From the NCBI RefSeq assembly GCF_026240095.1, contig NZ_JAPIVG010000003.1, positions 124,001 through 188,000 of the forward strand: 64,000 bases of DNA, written 5' to 3'. Each line of letters opens with the position of its first letter. Position 1 is the stretch's first letter. The translations under genes and the position numbers were made by a program. The notes beneath the pieces were generated by a model, which saw only the letters and a list, made by a program, of their open reading frames with translations, had not been told where the DNA came from and did not search any database. Of the stretch, positions 16,777 through 25,468 are shown piece by piece. The DNA is from Pedobacter sandarakinus (GTDB lineage Bacteria > Bacteroidota > Bacteroidia > Sphingobacteriales > Sphingobacteriaceae).

Positions 16777-19572
16777 TTGGACTTAATCACAATTTTTAAA
16801 AAATCGGCATTAACAATGCTGATTTCATTTCTAAGCATTGTTGCTTACGCACAAACTGGCAAAATTTCTGGAACAGTTACTGATAAAAAAACTGGTGAAA
16901 CCCTAATTGGTGTAACAGTTAGAGTTAAAGGGACTACCAAAGGCGTGTCAACCGATGTTGATGGGCATTACATTTTACAGGCAATGGCTTCTGGAAAATA
17001 CCTTCTAGAGTTCTCTTATGTAGGTTATCAAACCAAAGAGATATCTGAGGTAGACGTTAAAGCGCCGGCAGTAACTAATCTTAACGTAATTTTGGCCGAA
17101 GCTAGTGGTCAAAATCTTCAGGAGGTGGTAATAAAAGCAAGCTTCAAACAAGAATCCATCAACACCTTATACGCTCAACAAAAAAATAGCGCTTTAATTT
17201 CTGATGGTATTTCCAGCGAACAAATTAAAAAGTCTCCAGATAGAAATACATCTGATGTTTTAAAGCGAGTTAGTGGTGCTACAATTCAAGACAATAAGTT
17301 TGTTATTGTGCGTGGCTTGAGCGACCGATACAATACTGCAACTCTTGACAATTCCACGCTACCAAGTACAGAGGCTAACAAAAAAGCTTTCTCGTTCGAT
17401 ATTGTGCCTTCTAATTTAGTTGATAAAATAACGATCAGTAAAACAGCCACCCCAGATTTGCCCGCAGACTTTGCCGGTGGCGCAGTACAGATCGTTACTA
17501 AAGATATTCCCGATCAAAACTTTTTATCTTTTGGTATCGGTTATGGTTATAATAGCCAATCTACCTTTAAAGATTTTCTTGCAACTAAGAAAAATGCCAT
17601 GGCTTATTTGGGTTATGAAGATGGTGGCAAGCAACTAGCAGAGAACTTTCCAAGCGCCGCAGCAATTGCAGCAGGTACTTTGCCAAGTTCAAAGAGCATT
17701 GCCGCACTAAAATCTTTACCTGTTGATAATAGCGTTAGGAACACATCGGCTTTGCCAACACAAAACTATCAATTTAATTTAGGTAGGGTTAAAAATTTTG
17801 ATAATGGAAACAAATTCGGTGCAATGATTTCTGCCACGTACAGAAATGCGCAGACGATTAATCAAGATGTAGAGCGCAATTTCTATGTATATAATTACGA
17901 TGATAACCAATACCGCTTTGCAACAAACCTAGGTGCATTGGCCAATTTTGCCTATAGTTTTGGAAAGAATAAAATCAGTTTCAAAAACATTTATAACAAG
18001 AACTACGATGATAACTACACGATTCGTACTGGTGTTAAAGATGGTAATGCCCTAAATCAATTTTATGCCTATGATATCATGCAGAAATCGCTTTTCAAAA
18101 CTACCTTAGAAGGCGATCATCAAATTGGTGAAGGCAACAATAAGTTAAAATGGACAGTTTCTTACAGTAATGTAGGTAATAATCAGCCAAACCAACTTAA
18201 AATTAACTACACTAAACCCTTAGCCTCTCAAAACGATCCTTCGGTTCCTTTCGAAGCTAACATTACTTCATTAGGTAAAGACAATACGAGGTTATTTTCA
18301 GACTTGAATGAAGATGTGTATGCTGGTGAAGTTAATTACAGCAGTCCATTCAAACTTTTCAATCTCTCTACAACTGCCAAATTTGGTGTTGGCGCACAAT
18401 ATCGCGATCGTAATTTTACAGCCCGTTTTATTGGAGCAGAGCTTACCACGAACAATCCCGACCTTCAATCTGCCATAAGAAGATTACCAGTTACCGAAAT
18501 CTTCTCTCACCAACTATTTGAATCTGGTGTGTACCGGATAGCCGAAGTTAGTGGTCCGTTAGATAGTTACATGGCCAACTCCCTAACTAATTACGGCTAT
18601 GTTATGCTAGATCAAAAATTTGGTGAAAACCTTAGAGCAGTATATGGTGTAAGAATTGAAAATTACAATGTTAAGGTTTTAAATTCACTTCAAACTTATG
18701 TAGATGATAAGCAACTTGATGTACTACCATCTTTAAATCTAACGTACAGCTTAAACCAAAAAACGAATTTAAGAGCCTCGTATTATCGCACTCTGGCAAG
18801 ACCAGAATTTAGAGAGTTGTCGCTGTCATCATACTATGATTATGAGCAGCTAGGAAATATTACAGGTAACCCGAATTTAAAAAGATCTATTATTGACAAC
18901 GTAGATTTAAGGTATGAAATTTATCCAGATGCAGGACAGTTATTTTCTGTTTCAGCGTTTTATAAAAATTTCACTAATGCTATCGAATCGTATCGTTACG
19001 ATGTGCTATCAACCCCTGATGTATCTTTCTTCAATACACCAAAAGCCAATACTTATGGTTTAGAGTTTGAGGGGCGGAAAAACTTAAACTTTATAAAGGA
19101 TGAGGGATTTTTCAAAAATACAATAGCGTATTTTAACCTTTCTTTAATCAAATCGAAAGTTGATAATCCAACAGATCAGAATTATATAGATAAAACCCGT
19201 CCGATGGTGGGTCAATCGCCATACGTAATTAATGCAGGTTTACAGCACAGTGCATTAGACAATAAATTAAACATCAACATCTTGTATAACAAGGTCGGCA
19301 GAAGAATAATCCAGGCCAGTGGAATCAATTTCCCGAGCACATGGGAGAACCCTAGAGATGTAATCGATTTCCAGGCAAGCTTAAAAGTAATTAAAGCAAA
19401 AGGGGAAATTAAATTAAATGTTGGCGATATCTTAAATCAAAGAAGTATCATCTATTTCGATTATAATAAAGATAAAAAGTACAATGGGAGTGTGGGTAAT
19501 GGCGGCGACGAAACTTTTAGCGCCTATAAAACCGGAACAAACATTTCTTTATCATTTAACTATTCTTTTTAG
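16777..19572 (+). CDS. TonB-dependent receptor with carboxypeptidase-like regulatory domain
   Basis: Outer-membrane active transporter energised by TonB. The 931 residues comprise a signal peptide (KK then hydrophobic, cleaved after VAYAQ), a CarboxypepD_reg-like beta domain (about 29-115, GKISGTVTDKKTGETLIGVT), a plug (RVSGATIQDNKFVIVRGLSDRYN) and a long beta-barrel ending in Phe (FNYSF). The start is TTG at 16777: it gives a proper signal peptide, whereas the next ATG (16816) would cut off its basic end. It pairs with the lipoprotein gene 86 nt downstream. A Pho-box-like array in front suggests phosphate control. The ligand is unknown. Confidence 0.92.
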   Translation: MDLITIFKKSALTMLISFLSIVAYAQTGKISGTVTDKKTGETLIGVTVRVKGTTKGVSTDVDGHYILQAMASGKYLLEFSYVGYQTKEISEVDVKAPAVTNLNVILAEASGQNLQEVVIKASFKQESINTLYAQQKNSALISDGISSEQIKKSPDRNTSDVLKRVSGATIQDNKFVIVRGLSDRYNTATLDNSTLPSTEANKKAFSFDIVPSNLVDKITISKTATPDLPADFAGGAVQIVTKDIPDQNFLSFGIGYGYNSQSTFKDFLATKKNAMAYLGYEDGGKQLAENFPSAAAIAAGTLPSSKSIAALKSLPVDNSVRNTSALPTQNYQFNLGRVKNFDNGNKFGAMISATYRNAQTINQDVERNFYVYNYDDNQYRFATNLGALANFAYSFGKNKISFKNIYNKNYDDNYTIRTGVKDGNALNQFYAYDIMQKSLFKTTLEGDHQIGEGNNKLKWTVSYSNVGNNQPNQLKINYTKPLASQNDPSVPFEANITSLGKDNTRLFSDLNEDVYAGEVNYSSPFKLFNLSTTAKFGVGAQYRDRNFTARFIGAELTTNNPDLQSAIRRLPVTEIFSHQLFESGVYRIAEVSGPLDSYMANSLTNYGYVMLDQKFGENLRAVYGVRIENYNVKVLNSLQTYVDDKQLDVLPSLNLTYSLNQKTNLRASYYRTLARPEFRELSLSSYYDYEQLGNITGNPNLKRSIIDNVDLRYEIYPDAGQLFSVSAFYKNFTNAIESYRYDVLSTPDVSFFNTPKANTYGLEFEGRKNLNFIKDEGFFKNTIAYFNLSLIKSKVDNPTDQNYIDKTRPMVGQSPYVINAGLQHSALDNKLNINILYNKVGRRIIQASGINFPSTWENPRDVIDFQASLKVIKAKGEIKLNVGDILNQRSIIYFDYNKDKKYNGSVGNGGDETFSAYKTGTNISLSFNYSF

Positions 19573-19658
19573 GCTTTACAATATCTTAACAGCATGTTAA
19601 TCCTAAGGAAAAAATAAAAATGTCCTTTTGTAAAAATAAAATATTTAAAACGAAAACA

Positions 19659-21113
19659 ATGAAAAACCAATTCATGCTATTTGCACTTGCAATAGTTTTA
19701 TTCTCTACTTCATGTAAGAAGAACGTTATTGTTGAAGGTCCATCAACCGAAACGCCAACAGGTACAACTTCAAATGTTGTTGAGGTATCTGGTGAGATTT
19801 CTACAAACACAACTTGGTCTGCCAGTAAAATTTATTCGTTAAAGGGTTTTGTATTTGTAAGCAACAATGCTACACTAACTATAGAACCCGGCACCATTAT
19901 TAAAGGTGATAAGGCTTCTAAAGGTACTTTAATTATTACTCGTGGCGCTAAGATTAATGCAACTGGTACGGTAGACAAACCTATCGTATTTACTTCTGCT
20001 TTAGCAGCCGGTGCACGTTCTCAGGGCGACTGGGGTGGCATTATTATTTTAGGAAAAGCACCAGTAAACCAAGGTACCGATGTAAAAATTGAGGGTGGTT
20101 TAGTTCAGCCAACTGGTAAAGATGAAAAAGCTTATATCTTCTATGGTGGTTCAGATCCTGCAGATAATTCAGGGGTAATGAAATATGTTCGTATTGAATT
20201 CGGTGGGATTGCCTATTCTGTAGACAACGAGATTAATGGTTTAACTCTTGGTGGCGTAGGTAACGGCACAACGCTAGATTATATCCAAGTTTATCGTTCT
20301 GGCGATGATTCATTTGAATGGTTTGGTGGAACTGTAAATGCGAAACACTTATTAGCTATTGGAACTTGGGATGACGATTTCGATACAGATTTTGGTTACT
20401 CAGGAAACGTTCAGTTTGCCTTGGCGCAACGTGTCTCAACAGTTGCAGATCAATCGCAATCAAATGGTTTCGAATCAGACAATAACGCAACAGGAACAGA
20501 TCAAACACCAAAAACATCTGCGGTTTTCTCTAATGTAACCGTTTTGGGTCCGATAAAGGCATCTGGAGGTTCATATAATGCAAACTACTATCATGGAGCT
20601 CAAATTCGTCGTAATTCATCTATTAGCTTATTAAACTCCGTTATATCTGGTTTCCCTATTGGAATTTACATCGATGATACCAGGGTGGTAACTGCAGGAG
20701 CAACTTCTGCAAATTTCACTACCGGGAATATGGTTATAGCAAATAATCTGATCTACGGCACAAAAAATACAGAAGTTAGCGTAAGCAATGCTGCTGTAGC
20801 TGCGGCAATAGAAACAAAGTTAAAAGCTGAGAACACTTTTGCGCCACTTCTATTCGCTAGTACACTTTTTGGAAGTCCATACACCTATGGATCTGATTTC
20901 GCCGCAAGCGGTGCTGCTGGTTTTGCTAACTTCACCTTGTCTGCAACATCTGCAGCTGCAGCTGGTGCATCATTTACAAACGCCAAAGTTTCTGGTTCTT
21001 TCTTCGAAAAGGTAGATTATAGGGGTGCATTCGGAACAGTAAATTGGGCTGCCGGCTGGACTGATGCTGATGCGCAAACATTGCCTTACACTACTCCTGG
21101 GGCAGTAAAATAA
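19659..21113 (+). CDS. Surface lipoprotein with repetitive beta (beta-helix-like) fold, partner of the TonB receptor
   Basis: A 484-aa exported lipoprotein. The signal peptide ends in a lipobox, FSTSC, with KK after the Cys. I start at ATG 19659 because the upstream frame would put 13 polar residues before the signal. The body is rich in Gly, Thr, Asn and short beta repeats (LTIEPGTIIKGDKASKGTL, GDWGGIIILGKAPVN), as in right-handed beta-helices. Such proteins commonly follow TonB receptors of this type in Bacteroidota and are likely surface ligand binders. The spacer before it contains two more TTAAC/TTAAT pentamers 11 bp apart (19586, 19597). No enzymatic motif seen. Confidence 0.82.
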   Translation: MKNQFMLFALAIVLFSTSCKKNVIVEGPSTETPTGTTSNVVEVSGEISTNTTWSASKIYSLKGFVFVSNNATLTIEPGTIIKGDKASKGTLIITRGAKINATGTVDKPIVFTSALAAGARSQGDWGGIIILGKAPVNQGTDVKIEGGLVQPTGKDEKAYIFYGGSDPADNSGVMKYVRIEFGGIAYSVDNEINGLTLGGVGNGTTLDYIQVYRSGDDSFEWFGGTVNAKHLLAIGTWDDDFDTDFGYSGNVQFALAQRVSTVADQSQSNGFESDNNATGTDQTPKTSAVFSNVTVLGPIKASGGSYNANYYHGAQIRRNSSISLLNSVISGFPIGIYIDDTRVVTAGATSANFTTGNMVIANNLIYGTKNTEVSVSNAAVAAAIETKLKAENTFAPLLFASTLFGSPYTYGSDFAASGAAGFANFTLSATSAAAAGASFTNAKVSGSFFEKVDYRGAFGTVNWAAGWTDADAQTLPYTTPGAVK

Positions 21114-21137
21114 GTTACCTTAATTAATATAATGTAG

Positions 21138-21168
21138 ATGCCAGCGTAAATTCACGCTGGCATTTTTT
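21138..21168 (+). terminator. Terminator after the TonB receptor/lipoprotein operon
   Basis: A perfect 10-bp stem ATGCCAGCGT / ACGCTGGCAT with loop AAATTC is followed by five T residues, 24 nt after the lipoprotein stop. Confidence 0.92.
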
Positions 21169-21176
21169 GTTTAATA

Positions 21177-21470
21177 TCAATAAGGGTCTTTAACGCCCTT
21201 TGCCGTTTTTTTTGTGGTCATTTTTTCTGTAACCTCAATAGTTGGTTCATCATTTTTAATGAAAGGCGTAATGGAATCATCAGCTTTTGCTGGTAACGAT
21301 ACTTTTTTAGAAAGTTGTTTCGCAAATTTCTCTACCAATTTTTCGGTTTTTTTTGCTTTGCCAAACTGGGTGACTACGGCAGTAAAAGCAAGTGTTAATT
21401 GGGTTTCTAATTCTTTGCGTACTTTCTTATTTGCCGAATTGCTTTTCGACTTGGATTTATGCTTTTTCAT
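21177..21470 (-). CDS. Lys-rich hypothetical protein
   Basis: A 97-aa cytosolic protein starting MKKHKSKSKSNSANKK, with a very basic head, a helical centre (about 25-60) and a polar tail. No known motif. It runs opposite to the lipoprotein gene and ends just after its terminator. The coding pattern and a clean ATG support a real gene; the function is unknown. A nucleic-acid or acidic-partner binding role would fit the charge but is only a guess. Confidence 0.6.
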   Translation of the reverse strand: MKKHKSKSKSNSANKKVRKELETQLTLAFTAVVTQFGKAKKTEKLVEKFAKQLSKKVSLPAKADDSITPFIKNDEPTIEVTEKMTTKKTAKGVKDPY

Positions 21471-21608
21471 TTAACGCTGATTGGTTTTTACAAAGATAAA
21501 AGCGTGTTATGTTAAATTCATATTATGATTATGTTAAGCAACATTCCGATACTTAACATCTATAATATTTTGGGTAAATTGTATGAGAAAATAAAGAAAA
21601 TTAGCCTT

Positions 21609-21761
21609 ATGAATTATTCGATTATAGTGGCCGTGATTATCTTGGTTGTTGCCATGATCATTTTTTTACTGATAAGGAACCATAAAGATGAGAAAAAATT
21701 TAAGCAGGACGTAATTGATACTGAGCTGCCGCCAGAAAAAGATGATAAAGAGAATATCTAA
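21609..21761 (+). CDS. Small single-helix membrane protein
   Basis: A 50-aa protein from ATG 21609 (MNYSIIVAVIIL) with one membrane helix (about 3-24) and a charged, acidic tail. The longer upstream frame has no typical start context, so I prefer the short form. Its stop overlaps the stop of the convergent 91-aa gene by 4 nt. Unknown function. Confidence 0.55.
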   Translation: MNYSIIVAVIILVVAMIIFLLIRNHKDEKKFKQDVIDTELPPEKDDKENI

Positions 21762-22033
21762 AACTTAGTATTCACCGCTATTTCGCCTCCTAAATCCAGC
21801 GTGTTTTGGAAATCCTCTAAATAGCTCAGCAAATGGCGTTCTGCATTTGCGTATGAGGTAAACATAGCCGATGGAATGTTTGATTCTCCATCACTACTCT
21901 TTTTAAAGTAAGCGTTAATCTGGAAGGTAAAGCTATTTTCGCTATTAATCGGCGACATAATTCTTGCCTTAACTCCGTGACCATGGATTTCTACATACAA
22001 TTCTTTTAATATAGTGTAAATGATGGCCGACAT
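21758..22033 (-). CDS. Hypothetical protein (91 aa)
   Basis: A 91-aa soluble protein starting MSAIIYTILKELYVEIHGHG, with an alpha/beta look and no motif I recognise. It lies downstream of the transglutaminase-like gene on the same strand, but a 121-nt spacer with a second Pho-box-like array (22093-22141) separates them. On the minus strand TACTTTTT at 22078-22071 resembles a -7 element. Phosphate control is therefore possible, though the array orientation is opposite to that at the TonB receptor. Confidence 0.6.
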   Translation of the reverse strand: MSAIIYTILKELYVEIHGHGVKARIMSPINSENSFTFQINAYFKKSSDGESNIPSAMFTSYANAERHLLSYLEDFQNTLDLGGEIAVNTKF

Positions 22034-22092
22034 ATATACTCAATTTGTGGATTTTAATCTAATGTAGTTTAAAAAGTATACATTCAATACAG

Positions 22093-22141
22093 TTAACAAT
22101 AAGATAACATCGAATAAACATCAAATTAACCCAATCTTAAC
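22093..22141. promoter_or_regulatory. Second Pho-box-like array
   Basis: On the plus strand TTAAC 22093, ATAAC 22104, a degenerate TAAAC 22115, TTAAC 22126 and TTAAC 22137 keep an exact 11-bp period. It sits between the start of the 91-aa gene (minus) and the end of the transglutaminase-like gene (minus). It could control the former from the reverse orientation, or drive a plus-strand antisense transcript into the latter (TATGGTTTG at 22156 is a poor -7 match). Which is right cannot be decided from sequence. Confidence 0.55.
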
Positions 22142-22154
22142 ATTTCCATAAAGG

Positions 22155-23363
22155 CTATGGTTTGTTAGCTGGTTCGTATGCGTATACCACTTGATATTGT
22201 AGGTTTTTCAGATTTGTAGCTATATGACCGATCTTGAGGTCTTCAAGCTGAGGCGTCGGTTCACATAGTGAATATTTTTTTCCATTGTAATCTATAGGTT
22301 CACCAATAGGCTTATCAAATTCTACGGCCATAGTTAAATGGGTAGGATACAAAATGGCAATCATGGGCAGGTTGTAAATCTCTTTTACCAGGTAGAAGAA
22401 AAGTGCTGCTCTGTCATCACAATCGCTATACTTGTTTAGTAGCGTTTGCTCTGGCGATAACCTTTTTTCTTTCCCAAAATTTTGGCTGTCATCTTCGTAT
22501 AAAAATGCATACCTGGTGAACCGCATTAAATAGTCCACACCTCTCTTTTGATCCAAGTGCTTTACATTTCCTCTTAAAATTGGAATTAACGAGCTATAGG
22601 TCTGTCTGCTTAATGGAATATTAAAATAGCTTTCGTAATCTACAACCGGATAATTTTTAAACAAATTCTGGATTTCGACATTTACTTTGAGCTTAAAGTG
22701 ATAAGTTTTTTGCCTGTAGCTAAATTGTAAATCTTTTTCTTCATAGTCCTCTGGCTTAAATTCTGGGAGGCGTGTAACCTTGTAAGAGAAAGATTTGGTG
22801 CCCTCCGCAAATTTAATTGGCACCGGTACATAGGTAGATTGTTTAAAAAGTTTTCCGTAATCGTGATAGTTGAGGCATATGTATTTCTGCTCGCCAACCA
22901 CAAAGAAAGGAACGTCACTAATGTCTTCCTCGTTTCTAACGTACAAAATTACCTGTTCTTTACCCACCGCTATTTGGGCATCATAACCACATTTGTTAAG
23001 TAAAAACCATTTGTATAATGTGTAACGGAAATAGTTGTCGGCCTTCGGGCTAATCTGCTCTGCAATTTTACGGATCAGCTGATAGTATACCCAATCGTTT
23101 AATCCATATTGCTTCTGGTATGTTTTAAGGGTGTTGATTAAGCTGGTAGAATTGCCTTCATAAATTTTAGCGTAAAATTTACTAACTGCGGCAGCAGTTG
23201 CAGTTTGTGCTACGGGTAAATTTACGCTGCTATCAATGCTGATATTAAAGGTATCACCATAAAAATCGAAAGCGTAGTTTTGCGCACTCGCTAAAGTAGA
23301 AAGCAATAGCAAGCAGCTGAATAGCCAAACTTTCGATAATGTTTTTAAGCGCTCTTTTTTCAA
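22155..23363 (-). CDS. Exported transglutaminase-like protein
   Basis: A 402-aa protein with a signal peptide (WLFSCLLLLSTLASAQ) and a C-terminal transglutaminase-like core: Cys in YSDCDDRAALF, His in YPTHLTMAV, and an acidic residue in YSLCEPTPQ, giving a plausible Cys-His-Asp/Glu set. Such periplasmic enzymes are proteases or amide-transfer enzymes; the substrate is unknown. The start is TTG at 23363, since a stop lies three codons upstream and no ATG yields the signal peptide. It is downstream of the OlsF-like gene on the same strand but separated by its terminator. Confidence 0.75.
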   Translation of the reverse strand: MKKERLKTLSKVWLFSCLLLLSTLASAQNYAFDFYGDTFNISIDSSVNLPVAQTATAAAVSKFYAKIYEGNSTSLINTLKTYQKQYGLNDWVYYQLIRKIAEQISPKADNYFRYTLYKWFLLNKCGYDAQIAVGKEQVILYVRNEEDISDVPFFVVGEQKYICLNYHDYGKLFKQSTYVPVPIKFAEGTKSFSYKVTRLPEFKPEDYEEKDLQFSYRQKTYHFKLKVNVEIQNLFKNYPVVDYESYFNIPLSRQTYSSLIPILRGNVKHLDQKRGVDYLMRFTRYAFLYEDDSQNFGKEKRLSPEQTLLNKYSDCDDRAALFFYLVKEIYNLPMIAILYPTHLTMAVEFDKPIGEPIDYNGKKYSLCEPTPQLEDLKIGHIATNLKNLQYQVVYAYEPANKP

Positions 23364-23489
23364 CCCGATTCATATTTGGTTACATTAAATTTATATATAA
23401 TTAACATAAAAGCAACAATTTCTTCATGTTAATTACAGCATGCATGGTTAACGTAAATTTAATTTTGGAGGTCTTATTAGCACCTTATC

Positions 23490-23534
23490 GTAATCAATTG
23501 TTAATCTCGGTTTAACAATTCGACTATACTTTTG
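23490..23534 (+). promoter_or_regulatory. Third Pho-box-like array with promoter, pointing at a candidate small RNA
   Basis: GTAAT 23490, TTAAT 23501 and TTAAC 23512 are at 11-bp steps. The -7 element TACTTTTG lies at 23527-23534. The distance from the 23512 box to the -7 element is 15 nt, the same as from the 16732 box to the -7 of the TonB receptor. No protein gene follows on this strand. Confidence 0.55.
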
Positions 23535-23539
23535 TGATG

Positions 23540-23612
23540 TAAATATTTGGTTAGTATTTATAAAGTTTAGGTTAGTTGATTAAAAAAAACCCAGATGGAT
23601 GTCTGGGTTTTT
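23540..23612 (+). ncRNA. Candidate small RNA under Pho-box-like control
   Basis: A transcript from the 23527 promoter would begin near 23540 and end at the hairpin 23585-23612 (AAAAACCCAGA / TCTGGGTTTTT, then T-rich), about 73 nt. The only ATG in the body (23538) is followed at once by a stop, so it is not a protein gene. The same hairpin serves the convergent OlsF-like gene. The evidence is a promoter, an array and a terminator with matching spacing; expression is untested. Confidence 0.45.
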
Positions 23613-23613
23613 G
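23582..23613 (-). terminator. Bidirectional terminator after the OlsF-like gene
   Basis: An 11-bp stem AAAAACCCAGA / TCTGGGTTTTT with a 6-nt loop, with an A-run on the left and T-run on the right, so it can stop transcription from both sides. It lies 9 nt after the OlsF-like stop. Confidence 0.88.
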
Positions 23614-23621
23614 TTTTTAAT

Positions 23622-25373
23622 CTATAGGTTTTTACCAAGTTTTTCAATCATTTCTGGCGGTATGTTATGGGTATCTACTACTAAGAAACCATCCAGGCAA
23701 TCAGAAAATTTTGGATCAATATTAAAGGAAATGATTTTCGCATTTAAGTTCATATACTGTCTCAACAGCACCGGAATTTTAATATGCGAATTTTCAATAT
23801 CCCCGATTATGCTATCAAGATCTTTGAAAGATTCGCTACTATCTACCAATGTATCGGTAGAAATAGGTAATAAATCGGCTTTAAATTTATTCCTCGGTTT
23901 TACATATTTAGCCATTTCATAATCGAAATGGTTTTTGGTAATGTAGCTCACAATTAATGCCTTGCTAAATTTCGAAAAGCTATTGCTAATACTTACTGGT
24001 CCGAACATGTAACGGTATTGTGGGTTATCCAACAAATATTTCAAAATCCCTTTCCATAAAAGAAATAGTGGGAGTGGCTTGCCTTGGTACTCTTTTCTTA
24101 TCCACGATCGGCCTAGCTCTATTCCTTGTCTCAACATGGGGTAAAATTGGTCTTTCATTTTAAAAAGTTCCGAGAGGTAGAAGCCACGCCTACCCATACT
24201 TTCTAAAATCTCGTCGCCTTTTCCAATTCTGTATGCGCCAACAATATTTTCTAAATCCTTATCCCATATAAATAAGTGGTTATAGTAGATGTCATAGTTG
24301 TCTAAATCTATTTTTTTATTTGTGCCTTCTCCAACTTCTCTAAAGGTAATTTCTCTTAGCCTGCCAATCTCCCTCAAAATGTTAGGGATTTTTAAGGTAG
24401 GTACAATATACACCTCATAGTTTTTTTCCGTCCATACCTTAAAAGCCTCAAGTGTTGCCACCTCGGCTTTAATTAATGTTCTGGCCGTTTCTTCAATAAT
24501 TTCAGCAGGTTTTTTCTTTATCTTAAACAGATTAAGCGGGTTAAAAAGCTTTTTCTCTGTATCTAAACCAACACCCAATGCATAAGTTCGGGCACGTAAA
24601 AAGTCCATCAACTTGTTGCTGCTGTTCATGTTAGATACTTCCGCCGGCGCAATGGGCTTTCCAATCCTTACTTTGATGGTTAAACCTTGCTTGTTTAAAA
24701 ATTCTGAAGGAAGTTTAGCAGTACGTAATGTGGGGTGTATGAAACTTAAAATGTTAAACAACACGCCATTATTACCATGAAAATAAATGGGTACAACCGG
24801 CACTTTGGCCTTCGCAATCAATTTTCCAACAACTGGGTGCCACATTCTGTCGGTAACCTGTTGCGCATCTAATTTAAAGGTAGAAACTTCTCCTGCCGGA
24901 AAAATTCCTATTGGTGTACCACTGCGCAAGAGGTCGAATGTAGTTTTCAATCCGCTAATGCTCGATGAGTGTTGCACGTTTTCGAAAGGATTAACCGCAA
25001 CAAAAAATTCATCCAAATTTGGAATCTTCTTCAAAATAAAATTAACCATTACCTTGGCGTCTGGCCTCACAGTACATAAAAGTTTTACCAATGCTAAACC
25101 CTCTACACCACCATAAGGATGGTTGGCAATGGCAATAAACGGTCCTGTTTTCGGAATGCTATCTAATTCATCCTGGTCAAATTCAATAGAAACACCTATC
25201 GTTTCCAGTATCTTATCAACAAATTCCAAGCCTTTAAAGTGTTGGTTTTGGGCAAAAACATCGTTAATGTCATTTAGTTTCATGATCTCCATCATTAAAC
25301 CAGCTAATCCCGGCACACCTAGTTTATCTATCTTAGTAGCCTTTGCAAACTCAGATGTAGTTATGATCTTCAT
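23622..25373 (-). CDS. olsF: OlsF-like bifunctional acyltransferase (ornithine/amino-acid lipid synthesis)
   Basis: A 583-aa fusion of two acyltransferases. Residues about 60-290 form a PlsC-like O-acyltransferase with IANHPYGGVEGL (His85 with Glu91 in place of the usual Asp) and FPAGEVST. Residues about 300-583 form an OlsB-like GNAT N-acyltransferase with ELGRSWI, LLWKGI and YMFGPVSIS. This domain order is that of OlsF, which makes ornithine lipids by N-acylating ornithine and then adding the second chain. In Bacteroidota related enzymes may use glycine or other amino acids. Phosphorus-free lipids of this kind replace phospholipids under phosphate limitation in several bacteria, in line with the Pho-box-like sites nearby. 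Confidence 0.82.
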   Translation of the reverse strand: MKIITTSEFAKATKIDKLGVPGLAGLMMEIMKLNDINDVFAQNQHFKGLEFVDKILETIGVSIEFDQDELDSIPKTGPFIAIANHPYGGVEGLALVKLLCTVRPDAKVMVNFILKKIPNLDEFFVAVNPFENVQHSSSISGLKTTFDLLRSGTPIGIFPAGEVSTFKLDAQQVTDRMWHPVVGKLIAKAKVPVVPIYFHGNNGVLFNILSFIHPTLRTAKLPSEFLNKQGLTIKVRIGKPIAPAEVSNMNSSNKLMDFLRARTYALGVGLDTEKKLFNPLNLFKIKKKPAEIIEETARTLIKAEVATLEAFKVWTEKNYEVYIVPTLKIPNILREIGRLREITFREVGEGTNKKIDLDNYDIYYNHLFIWDKDLENIVGAYRIGKGDEILESMGRRGFYLSELFKMKDQFYPMLRQGIELGRSWIRKEYQGKPLPLFLLWKGILKYLLDNPQYRYMFGPVSISNSFSKFSKALIVSYITKNHFDYEMAKYVKPRNKFKADLLPISTDTLVDSSESFKDLDSIIGDIENSHIKIPVLLRQYMNLNAKIISFNIDPKFSDCLDGFLVVDTHNIPPEMIEKLGKNL

Positions 25374-25423
25374 ATAAAATTCTTAGTTGTTGATTTTGCA
25401 AAAGACGTTACATTTTGCAATCC

Positions 25424-25431
25424 CAAAAATA
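25424..25431 (-). promoter_or_regulatory. Candidate promoter of the OlsF-like gene, -7 element
   Basis: Read on the minus strand it is TATTTTTG, matching TAnnTTTG, 50 nt before the start codon. I find no YTAAC array directly upstream, so phosphate control of this gene itself is not shown. Confidence 0.4.
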
Positions 25432-25468
25432 TGATTTAAATTTATAATACACATGTCATATCGCATCA

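Noticed and set aside
23401..23460. Further TTAAC boxes upstream of the transglutaminase-like gene
   Set aside because: TTAAC occurs but the spacings are not multiples of 11 on either strand.
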